Shown one piece after another: positions 1 through 6,188 of a DNA stretch of 6,739 nt. This DNA comes from Asaia bogorensis (GTDB lineage Bacteria; Pseudomonadota; Alphaproteobacteria; Acetobacterales; Acetobacteraceae): the NCBI GenBank assembly GCA_945871455.1, contig CAMBXJ010000242.1, positions 1 through 6,739 of the forward strand, in the 5' to 3' direction. The translations under genes and the position numbers were made by a program. The number at the start of each line of letters is the position of its first letter. Positions within the stretch are counted from its first letter, which is position 1. A model generated the notes under the pieces. The model saw only the letters and a program-made list of their open reading frames with translations. It was not told the origin of the DNA and did no database searches.

Positions 1-1736
1 GATGCGCCGAGCAGGACGTCGGCGCCGCCATTGCCGATGAGGAAGTCGTTGCCCTGGGCGCCGATCAGGTCGTCGAAGCCGGCGGTGCCGGTCAGCGTGT
101 TGACACCGGCGTTTCCGAGGCGGATCGGCGCGTCTGTGTAATTGCGGCCGGAGATTACGTAGCTCTCGCCGGCTCCCGACTTGGCATTGCCGGCCGCGTC
201 CGCGCCTTGGGCGCCGACGATCAGGTCATCGAACCCGTCGCCGTTGAGATCACCGGCCGAAGCGACGGAACTGCCGGCGAAGTCGGCCGGGTCAGCGCCT
301 CGGATCACGAAACCGCCAGTGCCCGCCGCGATGCGGTCCAGCGGGATGCCGCCGGCGAACGGACCGGCTTTGCCGAACACCACATAGGTGCTGCCGGCAT
401 TGTCCCTGAAATTGGGATTGCCGGGGCTGCCAACCCCGTCGGCGCCGAACGCGCCGATCAGGATGTCGTCCAGACCATCGCCGTTGAGATCGCCGGCCGA
501 GGCGACCGAATAGCCGGCGCTATCGTAGGAACCCTGCCCGTAGAGGACGAAACCTCCGGTGCCGGCGACAATCGATCCGAGATCAAGGCTGCCGGAAAAT
601 CCCCCGGCTTTGCCGTAGACGACATAGGCCTCCCCGGCCTGTGTCTTGTCATTGGCCGCACCACGGCTCCGCGGCGCACCGATGAGCAGATCGGCAAAGC
701 CGTCGCCATTGACATCGCCGGCGGATGCGACCGATCGACCGGATCTGTCGTTCCCGTCAGCGCCGAAGATCACGAACCCGGCCGATTCGGTGGTCAACCG
801 GGCCAGGTCGAGGCTGGCGCCGAAGCCGCCGGACCTGCCATAGACCACATAGCTTGCCCCGGCCGCATACTTCCCGAATCCGCTCGGCGTCAGACCGCTG
901 CCTTTGGCCAGCTCCGCGCCGATTATCAGGTCGTCGAACCCGTCGCCGTTGATGTCGCCCGCGGATGCGACCGAGATGCCCGCCTGACCGCTGCTGTCCA
1001 CTCCCTTAACGACGAAACCGACGCTGCCGTCACCCGCCTCGATCGCCGCCAGATCGAGGCTGGCGCCGGACAATCCGGCCTTGCCGAAGACGACGACCGC
1101 TTTCCCGGCCGGGTGGCCTCTCGGTATCCCGACGATCAGATCGTCGAATCCGTCGCCATTGATGTCTCCGGCCGAGGCGACCGAGCGGCCGAACTGGTCC
1201 TGGGGATTGTTGTTCCGGACCCCGGTGATCACGAAGCCGCCGGTGCCGGCGGCCACGCGGGATAGATCGACCGTGGACGTGAAACCGGCGGCCTTGCCGT
1301 AATAGACGTAGGTCTGAGCGCTGTAGCGGTCGCCACCGCTGTCTATGGTGCCGTGCGGTGCGCCGATGAGCAGATCGTCGTAGCCGTCCCCGTTCAGATC
1401 CCCGGCGGACGCGACCGACGCGGCGACGCGGTCCTGGCGGGACGATCCGTACAGAACGAAACCGGCATCGGCCGAACCTTTGCCGAAGGTGGACAGGTCG
1501 ATGGTCGCGGGCAATCCGGCGGCCTTGCCGAAGACCACATAGGCCTCACCGTAATAGCTTTCACCATATTTACCGCGGCCTTTCGGCGCGCCTATCAGCA
1601 GGTCGTCGAACCCGTCGCCATTGATATCGCCGGCCGAAGCGACCGAGTAGCCGGATGCGTCGTCGCGGTCGGTGCCAAAAATAACGGTGGCGGTTCCGGC
1701 GGCGATGGCACTCAAATCGATTGGCGCCTGTGCCAT
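1..1736 (-). CDS. FG-GAP repeat (integrin alpha-like beta-propeller) protein with RTX-like C-terminal repeats, partial
   Basis: Translation from the ATG at 1736 gives 578 residues and runs off the window edge, so the C-terminus is missing. Seven copies of an SVASAGD-x-NGDG-FDDL-hIGA unit occur. Their calcium-loop aspartates (DxNGDGxxD) start near residues 37, 113, 191, 261, 341, 416 and 496, a spacing of 70-80 residues. Between loops are VVFGKAxG and LDLxxIAAGTGGFVIxG strands. Seven such units fit one seven-bladed propeller as in integrin alpha chains. From about residue 546 the sequence changes to LTGTAGFDDLIGAQGNDFLIGNGGADVLLG-type glycine/aspartate repeats, resembling hemolysin-type RTX calcium-binding nonapeptides. 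The N-terminus (MAQAPIDLSAIAAG) has no signal peptide, which with RTX repeats suggests C-terminal-signal type I secretion (inference). The start is firm because an in-frame TAG lies at 1752-1754; the Shine-Dalgarno is poor (a G-run at 1741-1745). Likely role: extracellular calcium-dependent adhesion or binding. The ligand is unknown. Confidence 0.88.
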   Translation of the reverse strand, partial: MAQAPIDLSAIAAGTATVIFGTDRDDASGYSVASAGDINGDGFDDLLIGAPKGRGKYGESYYGEAYVVFGKAAGLPATIDLSTFGKGSADAGFVLYGSSRQDRVAASVASAGDLNGDGYDDLLIGAPHGTIDSGGDRYSAQTYVYYGKAAGFTSTVDLSRVAAGTGGFVITGVRNNNPQDQFGRSVASAGDINGDGFDDLIVGIPRGHPAGKAVVVFGKAGLSGASLDLAAIEAGDGSVGFVVKGVDSSGQAGISVASAGDINGDGFDDLIIGAELAKGSGLTPSGFGKYAAGASYVVYGRSGGFGASLDLARLTTESAGFVIFGADGNDRSGRSVASAGDVNGDGFADLLIGAPRSRGAANDKTQAGEAYVVYGKAGGFSGSLDLGSIVAGTGGFVLYGQGSYDSAGYSVASAGDLNGDGLDDILIGAFGADGVGSPGNPNFRDNAGSTYVVFGKAGPFAGGIPLDRIAAGTGGFVIRGADPADFAGSSVASAGDLNGDGFDDLIVGAQGADAAGNAKSGAGESYVISGRNYTDAPIRLGNAGVNTLTGTAGFDDLIGAQGNDFLIGNGGADVLLGA

Positions 1737-1813
1737 CGTGCCCCCGTTTTTCTATTATGTCGGTTGAGCCGACGAGGAGAAACGGTCGGATTCTCTCTGT
1801 CGAACAACCGCGT

Positions 1814-1842
1814 ATTATACCGGTGTCATCCCACGCATTGCA
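1814..1842 (-). promoter_or_regulatory. Candidate promoter of the FG-GAP protein gene
   Basis: On the minus strand a perfect TATAAT lies at 1819-1814. A weak -35 (TGCAAT, 1842-1837) sits 17 bp upstream. An AT-rich tract (about 1855-1890, minus-strand core TATATTTTTATATT) lies where an UP element would be. Transcription would start near 1807 and leave a leader of about 70 nt. That leader holds a small 5-bp hairpin (GTCGG/CCGAC arms, 1759-1773). The -10 and AT tract are seen directly; promoter activity is inferred. Confidence 0.45.
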
Positions 1843-1909
1843 CACGGGGTCAAACACAATATAAAAATATAGGCGATTTAGTTTTTTCTGGCTGTTCCGA
1901 AGTGATTTT

Positions 1910-1980
1910 GGTCCGGCGAAGCGATCGGTATTCATGCAAAGATATGTATAACCGCCACTGTTGGATGTTCGCTTCGGACC
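1910..1980. repeat. Imperfect inverted repeat, 11-bp arms with a 3-nt bulge
   Basis: GGTCC-GGC-GAAGCG at 1910-1923 pairs with CGCTTC-GGACC at 1970-1980: eleven base pairs with GGC bulged out, closing a 46-nt loop. Inside the loop CGGT (1926-1929) can pair with ACCG near 1951-1954, extending the fold. It begins 55 nt after the patatin stop codon on the minus strand, so it could be a 3' structure of that mRNA or a regulatory site. No U-tract follows, so it is not a standard intrinsic terminator. Confidence 0.45.
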
Positions 1981-2034
1981 CGTTGCGACTCGTTCGAACG
2001 GCGCCTGGACCGGCGGATCGTCGGCGCATGGGGC

Positions 2035-3165
2035 TCAATCGGATTGGCGCAGGCGGTCCCCCGTTACATCGAAGGTGCGGGCACCCACGTCCGGCGGCAT
2101 GGGAGCCAACCAGGGAGACGCCGTCAGGGTCTCCCGCGCGTCCTTCAGCCCCTGCTCCCATCGGGCAAGCATCGTCGCGCGGCTGAACTCATAGTCCTTG
2201 GCGTGGCCCTGACCGTCGTCGGGCCGGTAAATGAGTTGCACGATATCCATCGTGGTAACGCAGCCGTAGCGGTACAGAAACTGGGCCTGGCGTGTCTCGC
2301 GCAGGCCCTCCGGCAGCATGTGGAACAGTTCGTTGATATTGTGCCGCACGTCGTGAGCCACCCGGAACGCTTCGGTAGCCGAGCGGGTGCGGCTGGAATA
2401 GCGGATGTCCTTTTCGCGCTCGGTCACATGCTCCAGCGTTTCCGGCAGCGGGCCGATGGCATGGAACAGGTCGACCTGAAAGGCCAGTCGGCTGCGACGG
2501 GGCAGCGTTTCCAGGACATATTGCAAGGGCGTGTTGGAAACCAGGCCGCCATCCCAATAGAGCTCGCCGTCCACCTCCACGGCGGGAAACCCGGGCGGCA
2601 ACGCGCCGCTCGCCATCACATGTTCGGGCCCGATACGGGTCGCGGCGTTGTCGAAATAGGCAAAATTGCCCGTCCGCACATTGACGGCGCCGACGCTGAA
2701 CCGCATCTCGCGGGCGTTGATGCGGTCGAAATCGACCAGCCGTTCCAGGGTCGAGCGCAAGGCCGAGGTGTCGTAAAAGCTGGTCGGTTGCGCCCCGAAC
2801 AGCCACGACAGCGGCGGACGAGGCGCGAAAAACCCGGGCTGGCCGAACGCCAGCGCCGACAGCGCGCCGATCTTGCGGTCGGTGTCGGTGGATCCCGTCC
2901 CCAGCATTGGCCAGGGCGTGGCGGATGCGGTCACGCCGTCCCAGAACGCACGCAACTTCTCGACCCTCTGGTCCATCCGATTGCCGGCGATGATCGCGGC
3001 ATTGATCGCCCCGATGGAAATCCCGGCCACCCAATCGGGGAGGTATTCCGACTCCGAAATGGCCTCAAAGACACCCGCCTGGTAGCTGCCCAGGGCGCCG
3101 CCGCCCTGCAACACAAGTCCGATCGCCTTGTCGTAATGCGCGGGCCGCTTGGGATGGTTCGACAT
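2035..3165 (-). CDS. Patatin-like phospholipase (DUF3734-type)
   Basis: The 376-residue protein begins MSNHPKRPAHYDKAIGLVLQ and is predicted to hydrolyse acyl esters of (phospho)lipids with a Ser-Asp dyad. The family motifs are complete. The glycine-rich oxyanion loop GGGALG is at residues 21-26, the nucleophile elbow G-I-S-I-G puts Ser50 at its centre, and the D-G-G motif puts the catalytic Asp at 205. The patatin fold covers about residues 14-215. The rest, including VAHDVRHNINELFHMLP near 269-285 and a REGCVTTMDIVQLIYR-like stretch (visible as YGCVTTMDIVQLIYRP, 300-314), resembles the C-terminal DUF3734 region of bacterial patatins. There is no signal peptide, so the protein is probably cytosolic or effector-like. 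Start: ATG at 3165 with a partial Shine-Dalgarno GGTGA (3176-3172) 6 nt upstream. It is 165 bp downstream of the SDR gene on the same strand, so co-transcription is possible but not shown. The natural substrate cannot be read from the sequence. Confidence 0.93.
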   Translation of the reverse strand: MSNHPKRPAHYDKAIGLVLQGGGALGSYQAGVFEAISESEYLPDWVAGISIGAINAAIIAGNRMDQRVEKLRAFWDGVTASATPWPMLGTGSTDTDRKIGALSALAFGQPGFFAPRPPLSWLFGAQPTSFYDTSALRSTLERLVDFDRINAREMRFSVGAVNVRTGNFAYFDNAATRIGPEHVMASGALPPGFPAVEVDGELYWDGGLVSNTPLQYVLETLPRRSRLAFQVDLFHAIGPLPETLEHVTEREKDIRYSSRTRSATEAFRVAHDVRHNINELFHMLPEGLRETRQAQFLYRYGCVTTMDIVQLIYRPDDGQGHAKDYEFSRATMLARWEQGLKDARETLTASPWLAPMPPDVGARTFDVTGDRLRQSD

Positions 3166-3251
3166 GGAGATTCACCCGGTTCATGGCGCGTTGGTTCGTG
3201 CCTTTCGACCAGCATACTCGACCGGCGTTACGACCCAGGTCCGCGAAAACC

Positions 3252-3285
3252 CCGGAATCCGTGTGACAATTTGTGCTGATTCCGG
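3252..3285. repeat. 8-bp perfect inverted repeat upstream of the patatin gene
   Basis: CCGGAATC (3252-3259) and GATTCCGG (3278-3285) are exact reverse complements separated by 18 bp, in the 165-bp spacer upstream of the patatin gene. The right arm overlaps a second short hairpin, CCGGC-GGAC-GCCGG (3282-3295), so the two structures exclude each other in RNA. It may be an operator or a leader structure, but a chance match in GC-rich DNA is also possible. Confidence 0.35.
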
Positions 3286-3330
3286 CGGACGCCGGCCGAT
3301 CCGTGCCGGACCGGTCGACCGCGCTTTCGG

Positions 3331-4116
3331 CTACATCATAACCTGCATGTCGCCATCGACGCTGATCGCCTGGCCGCTGATCGTGCGGCCGAACGGGCTC
3401 GCCAGATACAGTGCCATGTTGGCGATGTCCTGCTGGGTGACGAAGCATTTCAGGCTGGTGGTGCCGACGGTGCGCTCCGTCATTTCGTTCTCCGACACGC
3501 CTTCCGTCTGGGCCTTTGCCTTGATGACCGCGCGGATGCGCGGCCCATCCACCGGACCCGGCAGGATCGCGTTCACCCGCACCCCGTCGCGGCCAAGCTC
3601 GATCGACAGCGACTTGGTGAAGCCGATGACGCCCCATTTGGCCGCGGCGTAGGGCGCGCGCAGGGCAAAGCCGAACCGCCCGGCGGCGGAACTGAGGTTG
3701 ATCACCGCCCCGCCCCCCGCTTCCCGCAAGGCCGGGATCGCGCGACGGGAGCAGTGGAACATCGCCGCCAGATCGATGCGCAGGGTGGCGTCCAGTTCGT
3801 CCGGCGTCACGGCTTCCACCGGCGCGGTCGGACCGGCGATACCGGCATTATTGACCAGCACATCCAGCCCACCCAAATGTTTGACGGCGGCATCGACGAA
3901 AGCCTCGCAGTCCGACGCGATGCCGGCATCGGCACGGATACCGGCGTGGCCGCAGGACGCGAGCGCCGCGGGATCGACGTCGCTGACAAAGACACTGGCC
4001 CCGCAGGCGGCGAAACTGTCCGCCATGACCTTGCCGATCCCGTTGGCTCCCGCGGAGATGGCGACGCGATAGCCGCCCAGATCGACGGTCAGCGGGGTGC
4101 GGGCGCCTGAAATCAT
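3331..4116 (-). CDS. Short-chain dehydrogenase/reductase (SDR family oxidoreductase)
   Basis: The 261-residue protein has the length of a classical SDR and should be a cytosolic NAD(P)-dependent alcohol/ketone oxidoreductase. The Rossmann fold starts near residue 16. The usual TGxxxGIG reads S-A-G-A-N-G-I-G (21-28), with Thr and the first Gly replaced. Asp46 ends the second strand (VFVSDVD), which favours NAD over NADP. NNAG is at 89-92, the catalytic Ser at 142/143 (NLSSAAG), and Tyr156-x3-Lys160 (YAAAK) is intact. The helix position usually occupied by the tetrad Asn appears as Asp115 (RIDLAAMF). The C-terminal ISGQAISVDGD motif is typical. The ATG at 4116 is chosen because GAAGGA lies 6 nt upstream and the protein then begins as a normal SDR; the open frame extends further upstream but overlaps the GYD gene with no SDR-like sequence. 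It is the second gene after the GYD gene. The substrate is unknown. Confidence 0.92.
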   Translation of the reverse strand: MISGARTPLTVDLGGYRVAISAGANGIGKVMADSFAACGASVFVSDVDPAALASCGHAGIRADAGIASDCEAFVDAAVKHLGGLDVLVNNAGIAGPTAPVEAVTPDELDATLRIDLAAMFHCSRRAIPALREAGGGAVINLSSAAGRFGFALRAPYAAAKWGVIGFTKSLSIELGRDGVRVNAILPGPVDGPRIRAVIKAKAQTEGVSENEMTERTVGTTSLKCFVTQQDIANMALYLASPFGRTISGQAISVDGDMQVMM

Positions 4117-4122
4117 GGTGTG

Positions 4123-4128
4123 TCCTTC
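4123..4128 (-). promoter_or_regulatory. Ribosome binding site deciding the SDR start
   Basis: On the minus strand GAAGGA lies 6 nt before the ATG at 4116, and its first G is the last base of the GYD stop codon TAG (4130-4128). It fixes the SDR start inside a longer open frame and implies tight translational coupling with the GYD gene. Confidence 0.8.
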
Positions 4129-4421
4129 TATCGAAGCGAGTTGATGATTTGCTTGTAGGCTTCCTCGGGGAAGGCCTTCATCGACGTCGTGCGGACATTG
4201 CCGAGACGGCCGAGCATGAGGGTGAAACGGGCGGCGACGGCGTCGTCGGAGACGTCGTAGATGCCGACCAGGTCGAACTGGCCCATGGTCATGTAGAGCG
4301 AACGGAACTGCCCGCCCATCTCCTCCAGCATCGCGCGCGCCTGATCGAGGCGTGTTGGGCCTTCGGCGATCGCCTTCAGCCCCTGGTCGGTCCAATTGGC
4401 TAGCATGACATATGTCGGCAT
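4128..4421 (-). CDS. GYD domain-containing protein
   Basis: The small protein (97 residues) begins MPTYVMLANWTDQGLKAIAEGP and fills a single GYD domain. The name-giving motif appears as F-D-L-V-G-I-Y-D at residues 49-56. It is followed by the family's D-D-A-V-A-A-R-F (59-66) and the closing G-N-V-R-T-T-S-M-K-A-F stretch (74-84). Members are small alpha/beta proteins, probably of ferredoxin-like fold and dimeric, without an established biochemical role. No signal peptide or membrane segment is present. The ATG at 4421 has a near-perfect Shine-Dalgarno (GGAGGA) 7 nt upstream. The frame is open further upstream, but that stretch reads like non-coding translation. It is the first gene of a two-gene unit, 11 bp before the SDR gene, suggesting a shared function, perhaps as an accessory to the dehydrogenase (inference). 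Confidence 0.9.
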   Translation of the reverse strand: MPTYVMLANWTDQGLKAIAEGPTRLDQARAMLEEMGGQFRSLYMTMGQFDLVGIYDVSDDAVAARFTLMLGRLGNVRTTSMKAFPEEAYKQIINSLR

Positions 4422-4428
4422 GGCTCGA

Positions 4429-4434
4429 TCCTCC
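4429..4434 (-). promoter_or_regulatory. Ribosome binding site deciding the GYD gene start
   Basis: GGAGGA on the minus strand, 7 nt before the ATG at 4421, is the strongest Shine-Dalgarno in the window. It supports the short 97-residue protein over the open extension reaching toward 4613. Confidence 0.85.
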
Positions 4435-4618
4435 GCTCCATCGGGTGTAGTGTGACGGTCGAAGCCGCGAGGACGCAAGCCATGGTGAGCCACGACGGCG
4501 CACGCAACATCCACGTCACCGGCCACACCGATTGGGGTGGGCGTGATCTCGGCGTTTCGGATGGTGGCGCGTGGGCTTGCGTGCACGGTCGCCTTGTTTG
4601 CCACATCGCCCAAGTTGT

Positions 4619-4625
4619 GAGGAAG
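4619..4625 (+). promoter_or_regulatory. Ribosome binding site deciding the SPFH gene start
   Basis: GAGGAAG, with GAGG ending 5 nt before the ATG at 4628, selects the start that begins directly with the membrane segment. The in-frame extension upstream (from 4571) is rejected. Confidence 0.8.
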
Positions 4626-4627
4626 CC

Positions 4628-5674
4628 ATGATAAGCACCGTTATCATCGTCTGGGTCATCGTGCTGATCCTGGTCGTCGTCACCCTGTTTGCCGGCATCA
4701 AGACCGTGCCGCAGGGCCAGATTTGGACCGTGGAACGCTTCGGTGCCTATACGCGCCTGCTGGATCCGGGCCTGCAATTCGTTTTGCCCTATATCGACCG
4801 AATCGGACGCAAGCTGAACGTCCAGGAACAGGTCGTGGAAATCCCCGAACAGAGCGTCATCACCCGCGACAACGCCACCGTAGCCGTCGACGGGATCATT
4901 TATTTCCGCGTCATGGAACCGGAGAAGGCCGCCTACCAGGTGGAGCAACTGACCGTCGCGCTGACTACCCTGGCTATGACCAATATTCGGTCGGTCATCG
5001 GCGAGATGGAGCTTGACCAGACCCTGTCTTCCCGTGAACGCATCAATTCGTCCCTGCTGAACATCCTGGACGGCGCGACCCTGCCCTGGGGCGTGAAAGT
5101 CAGCCGGGTGGAAATCCGCAAGATCGAACCGCCGGAGAACCTGATCCTGGCGATGAACCTGCAAATGACCGCCGAACGGGAGCGGCGTGCGACGGTCGCG
5201 CGCGCGGAAGGTGAGCGGGAAGCCGCGATCAAACGGGCGGAAGGCGAGAAACAGGCCTTGATCCTGGCCGCCGAGGGACGCCAGCAGGCCGCGTTGCGCG
5301 ATGCGGAGGCGCGTGTCGCCCTGTCCCGCGCGGAGGCGGAGGCAACGCAGATGGTCTCCGAGGCCGCCACCCGTTACGGCAATGACGGTCTGCGCTACTT
5401 CATCGCCAACAGCTACGTGAAGGCGTTCGAGGCGATTGCCTCGGCCCCCAACACCCGTCTGGTCGTGGTGCCGATGGAATCCGCCGCGATCGCCGGTGGC
5501 ATCACCCAGGCGATGGAATTGTTGCGCGGGCCGGAAGGCGGTGGACTGCTGTCGCCCAATCCGCGCCCCACCGCAACGCGGCCCCCTGGGTCGGGAGGCA
5601 CGAATCCGCTGTCCTCACCTGGCGCGGGGCCACCGGCGCCAGGGCCATGGGGATCATCGACGCCGTCCGCATGA
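4628..5674 (+). CDS. SPFH/band 7 (stomatin/paraslipin, QmcA-like) membrane protein
   Basis: The 348-residue protein anchors in the inner membrane and oligomerises into a scaffold associated with membrane microdomains and quality control. Residues 2-22 are one hydrophobic segment (ISTVIIVWVIVLILVVVTLF), directly followed by the band-7 domain. That domain opens with VPQGQIWTVERFGAYTRLLDPGLQFVLPYIDRI (27-59) and continues with ITRDNATVAVDGIIYFRV (78-95) and GVKVSRVEIRKIEPPENL (155-172). Residues about 180-248 form an Ala/Glu/Arg-rich coiled coil (AERERRATVARAEGEREAAIKRAEGEKQ). YFIANSYVKAFEAIA (257-271) and a final conserved strand near 277-298 follow, as in stomatin/QmcA proteins. The last ~45 residues are a Pro/Gly/Ser-rich, probably disordered tail. 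The open frame extends 19 codons upstream, but the Shine-Dalgarno at 4619-4625 and the membrane segment favour ATG 4628. The stop overlaps the NfeD gene, making a two-gene operon. Confidence 0.95.
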   Translation: MISTVIIVWVIVLILVVVTLFAGIKTVPQGQIWTVERFGAYTRLLDPGLQFVLPYIDRIGRKLNVQEQVVEIPEQSVITRDNATVAVDGIIYFRVMEPEKAAYQVEQLTVALTTLAMTNIRSVIGEMELDQTLSSRERINSSLLNILDGATLPWGVKVSRVEIRKIEPPENLILAMNLQMTAERERRATVARAEGEREAAIKRAEGEKQALILAAEGRQQAALRDAEARVALSRAEAEATQMVSEAATRYGNDGLRYFIANSYVKAFEAIASAPNTRLVVVPMESAAIAGGITQAMELLRGPEGGGLLSPNPRPTATRPPGSGGTNPLSSPGAGPPAPGPWGSSTPSA

Positions 5675-6093
5675 CCCCCTGGCTCGTCTGGGTCATCGCC
5701 GGCCTTGTGATGCTGGGCCTGGAGGTGGTTGTCCCCGGGGCGTTCCTGATGTGGATCGGCCTGGCCGCTCTGGGCACCGGATTGATTGCGTTGGGCGTCG
5801 ATTTCGGCTTTGCGTGGGAAGTTGCGACCTTCGCCGCCCTTGCCGCCATCTTCGTTTATGTCGGGCTGCATCTGCGCAGGCCGCCGCGTCGGCTGAACAC
5901 GCAAAGTGCCGGTTTGGCGGGACGGGAGGCAACGTCGATCTCGTTCACTGGACGGACCGGACGCGTGCGCGTCGGTGACAGCGACTGGTCGGCACGTCTT
6001 CCCGCCGACGCGGCCATCCCCGAACCAGGGGCGCGCCTGCGCGTGGAAGGCGTGGATGGCACCGTGCTGATCGTGCGTCCCGAGCAGGGCTAG
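5647..6093 (+). CDS. NfeD family membrane protein (short YbbK-like form)
   Basis: The protein (148 residues from ATG 5647) is the usual partner of SPFH proteins. Hydrophobic segments lie at about residues 12-30 (WLVWVIAGLVMLGLEVVVP), 33-50 and 57-76. A soluble C-terminal OB-fold domain (about 88-148) follows, with the family stretch GRTGRVRVGDSDWSARLP at 102-119 and LRVEGVDGTVLIVRP at the end. No N-terminal ClpP-like protease domain is present, so this is the short form. It overlaps the SPFH gene in another frame by 28 nt. A second start, ATG 5671 (residue 9), would make the classic ATGA stop/start overlap and loses only eight residues. Neither start has a strong Shine-Dalgarno, so translational coupling is likely. 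The family pairing suggests direct action with the upstream SPFH protein at the inner membrane. Confidence 0.93.
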   Translation: MGIIDAVRMTPWLVWVIAGLVMLGLEVVVPGAFLMWIGLAALGTGLIALGVDFGFAWEVATFAALAAIFVYVGLHLRRPPRRLNTQSAGLAGREATSISFTGRTGRVRVGDSDWSARLPADAAIPEPGARLRVEGVDGTVLIVRPEQG

Positions 6094-6188
6094 GCCCGGA
6101 TTTCCGCATTTTCCAAGGGGTGGCTTTCGGGCTGCACGTGCGATTTAGACCAGCCGTCGGAAAGATTGACTCTTCTGTCAACTCATCC

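Larger units (their letters stand above)
1737..2034. other. Gene-free spacer between the patatin and FG-GAP genes
   Basis: This 298-bp spacer between two minus-strand genes has no ORF with a credible start or protein-like composition. Its centre is markedly richer in A and T than the rest of the window. It holds the candidate FG-GAP promoter and a long imperfect inverted repeat. I saw no hairpin followed by a U-tract in either direction, so how the patatin transcript ends is unclear. Confidence 0.7.
4422..4627. promoter_or_regulatory. Divergent intergenic region between the GYD-SDR and SPFH-NfeD operons
   Basis: The 206-bp spacer lies between the start codons of two oppositely directed operons, so it should hold at least one promoter for each. 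Beyond the two Shine-Dalgarno sequences I see no convincing -35/-10 pair on either strand; alphaproteobacterial promoters are often poorly conserved. There is no clear long palindrome. Confidence 0.5.

Noticed and set aside
207..1265. Long plus-strand open frame (352 codons)
   Set aside because: It is antisense to the FG-GAP gene; its repeated VAVEIAGRGDR pattern is the reverse complement of the blade repeats. The minus frame shows clear family motifs.
1570..1935. Minus-strand open frame overlapping the FG-GAP start
   Set aside because: It has no ribosome binding site, would span the candidate promoter, and continues out of frame into the FG-GAP gene as Arg-rich shadow sequence.
2044..3279. 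Plus-strand open frame of 411 codons over the patatin gene
   Set aside because: The minus-strand frame has intact patatin motifs (GGGALG, GISIG, DGG). The plus frame is a GC-rich shadow with no recognisable domain.
4400..5164. Minus-strand open frame of 254 codons opposite the SPFH gene
   Set aside because: Rich in His, Asp and Gln (QHDDPDDD-like) with no domain. It overlaps the well-supported SPFH gene on the other strand.
6094..6181. Rho-independent terminator for the SPFH-NfeD operon
   Set aside because: Only short hairpins (GGGC-TAG-GCCC, TTGAC/GTCAA) are visible and none is followed by a U-tract.
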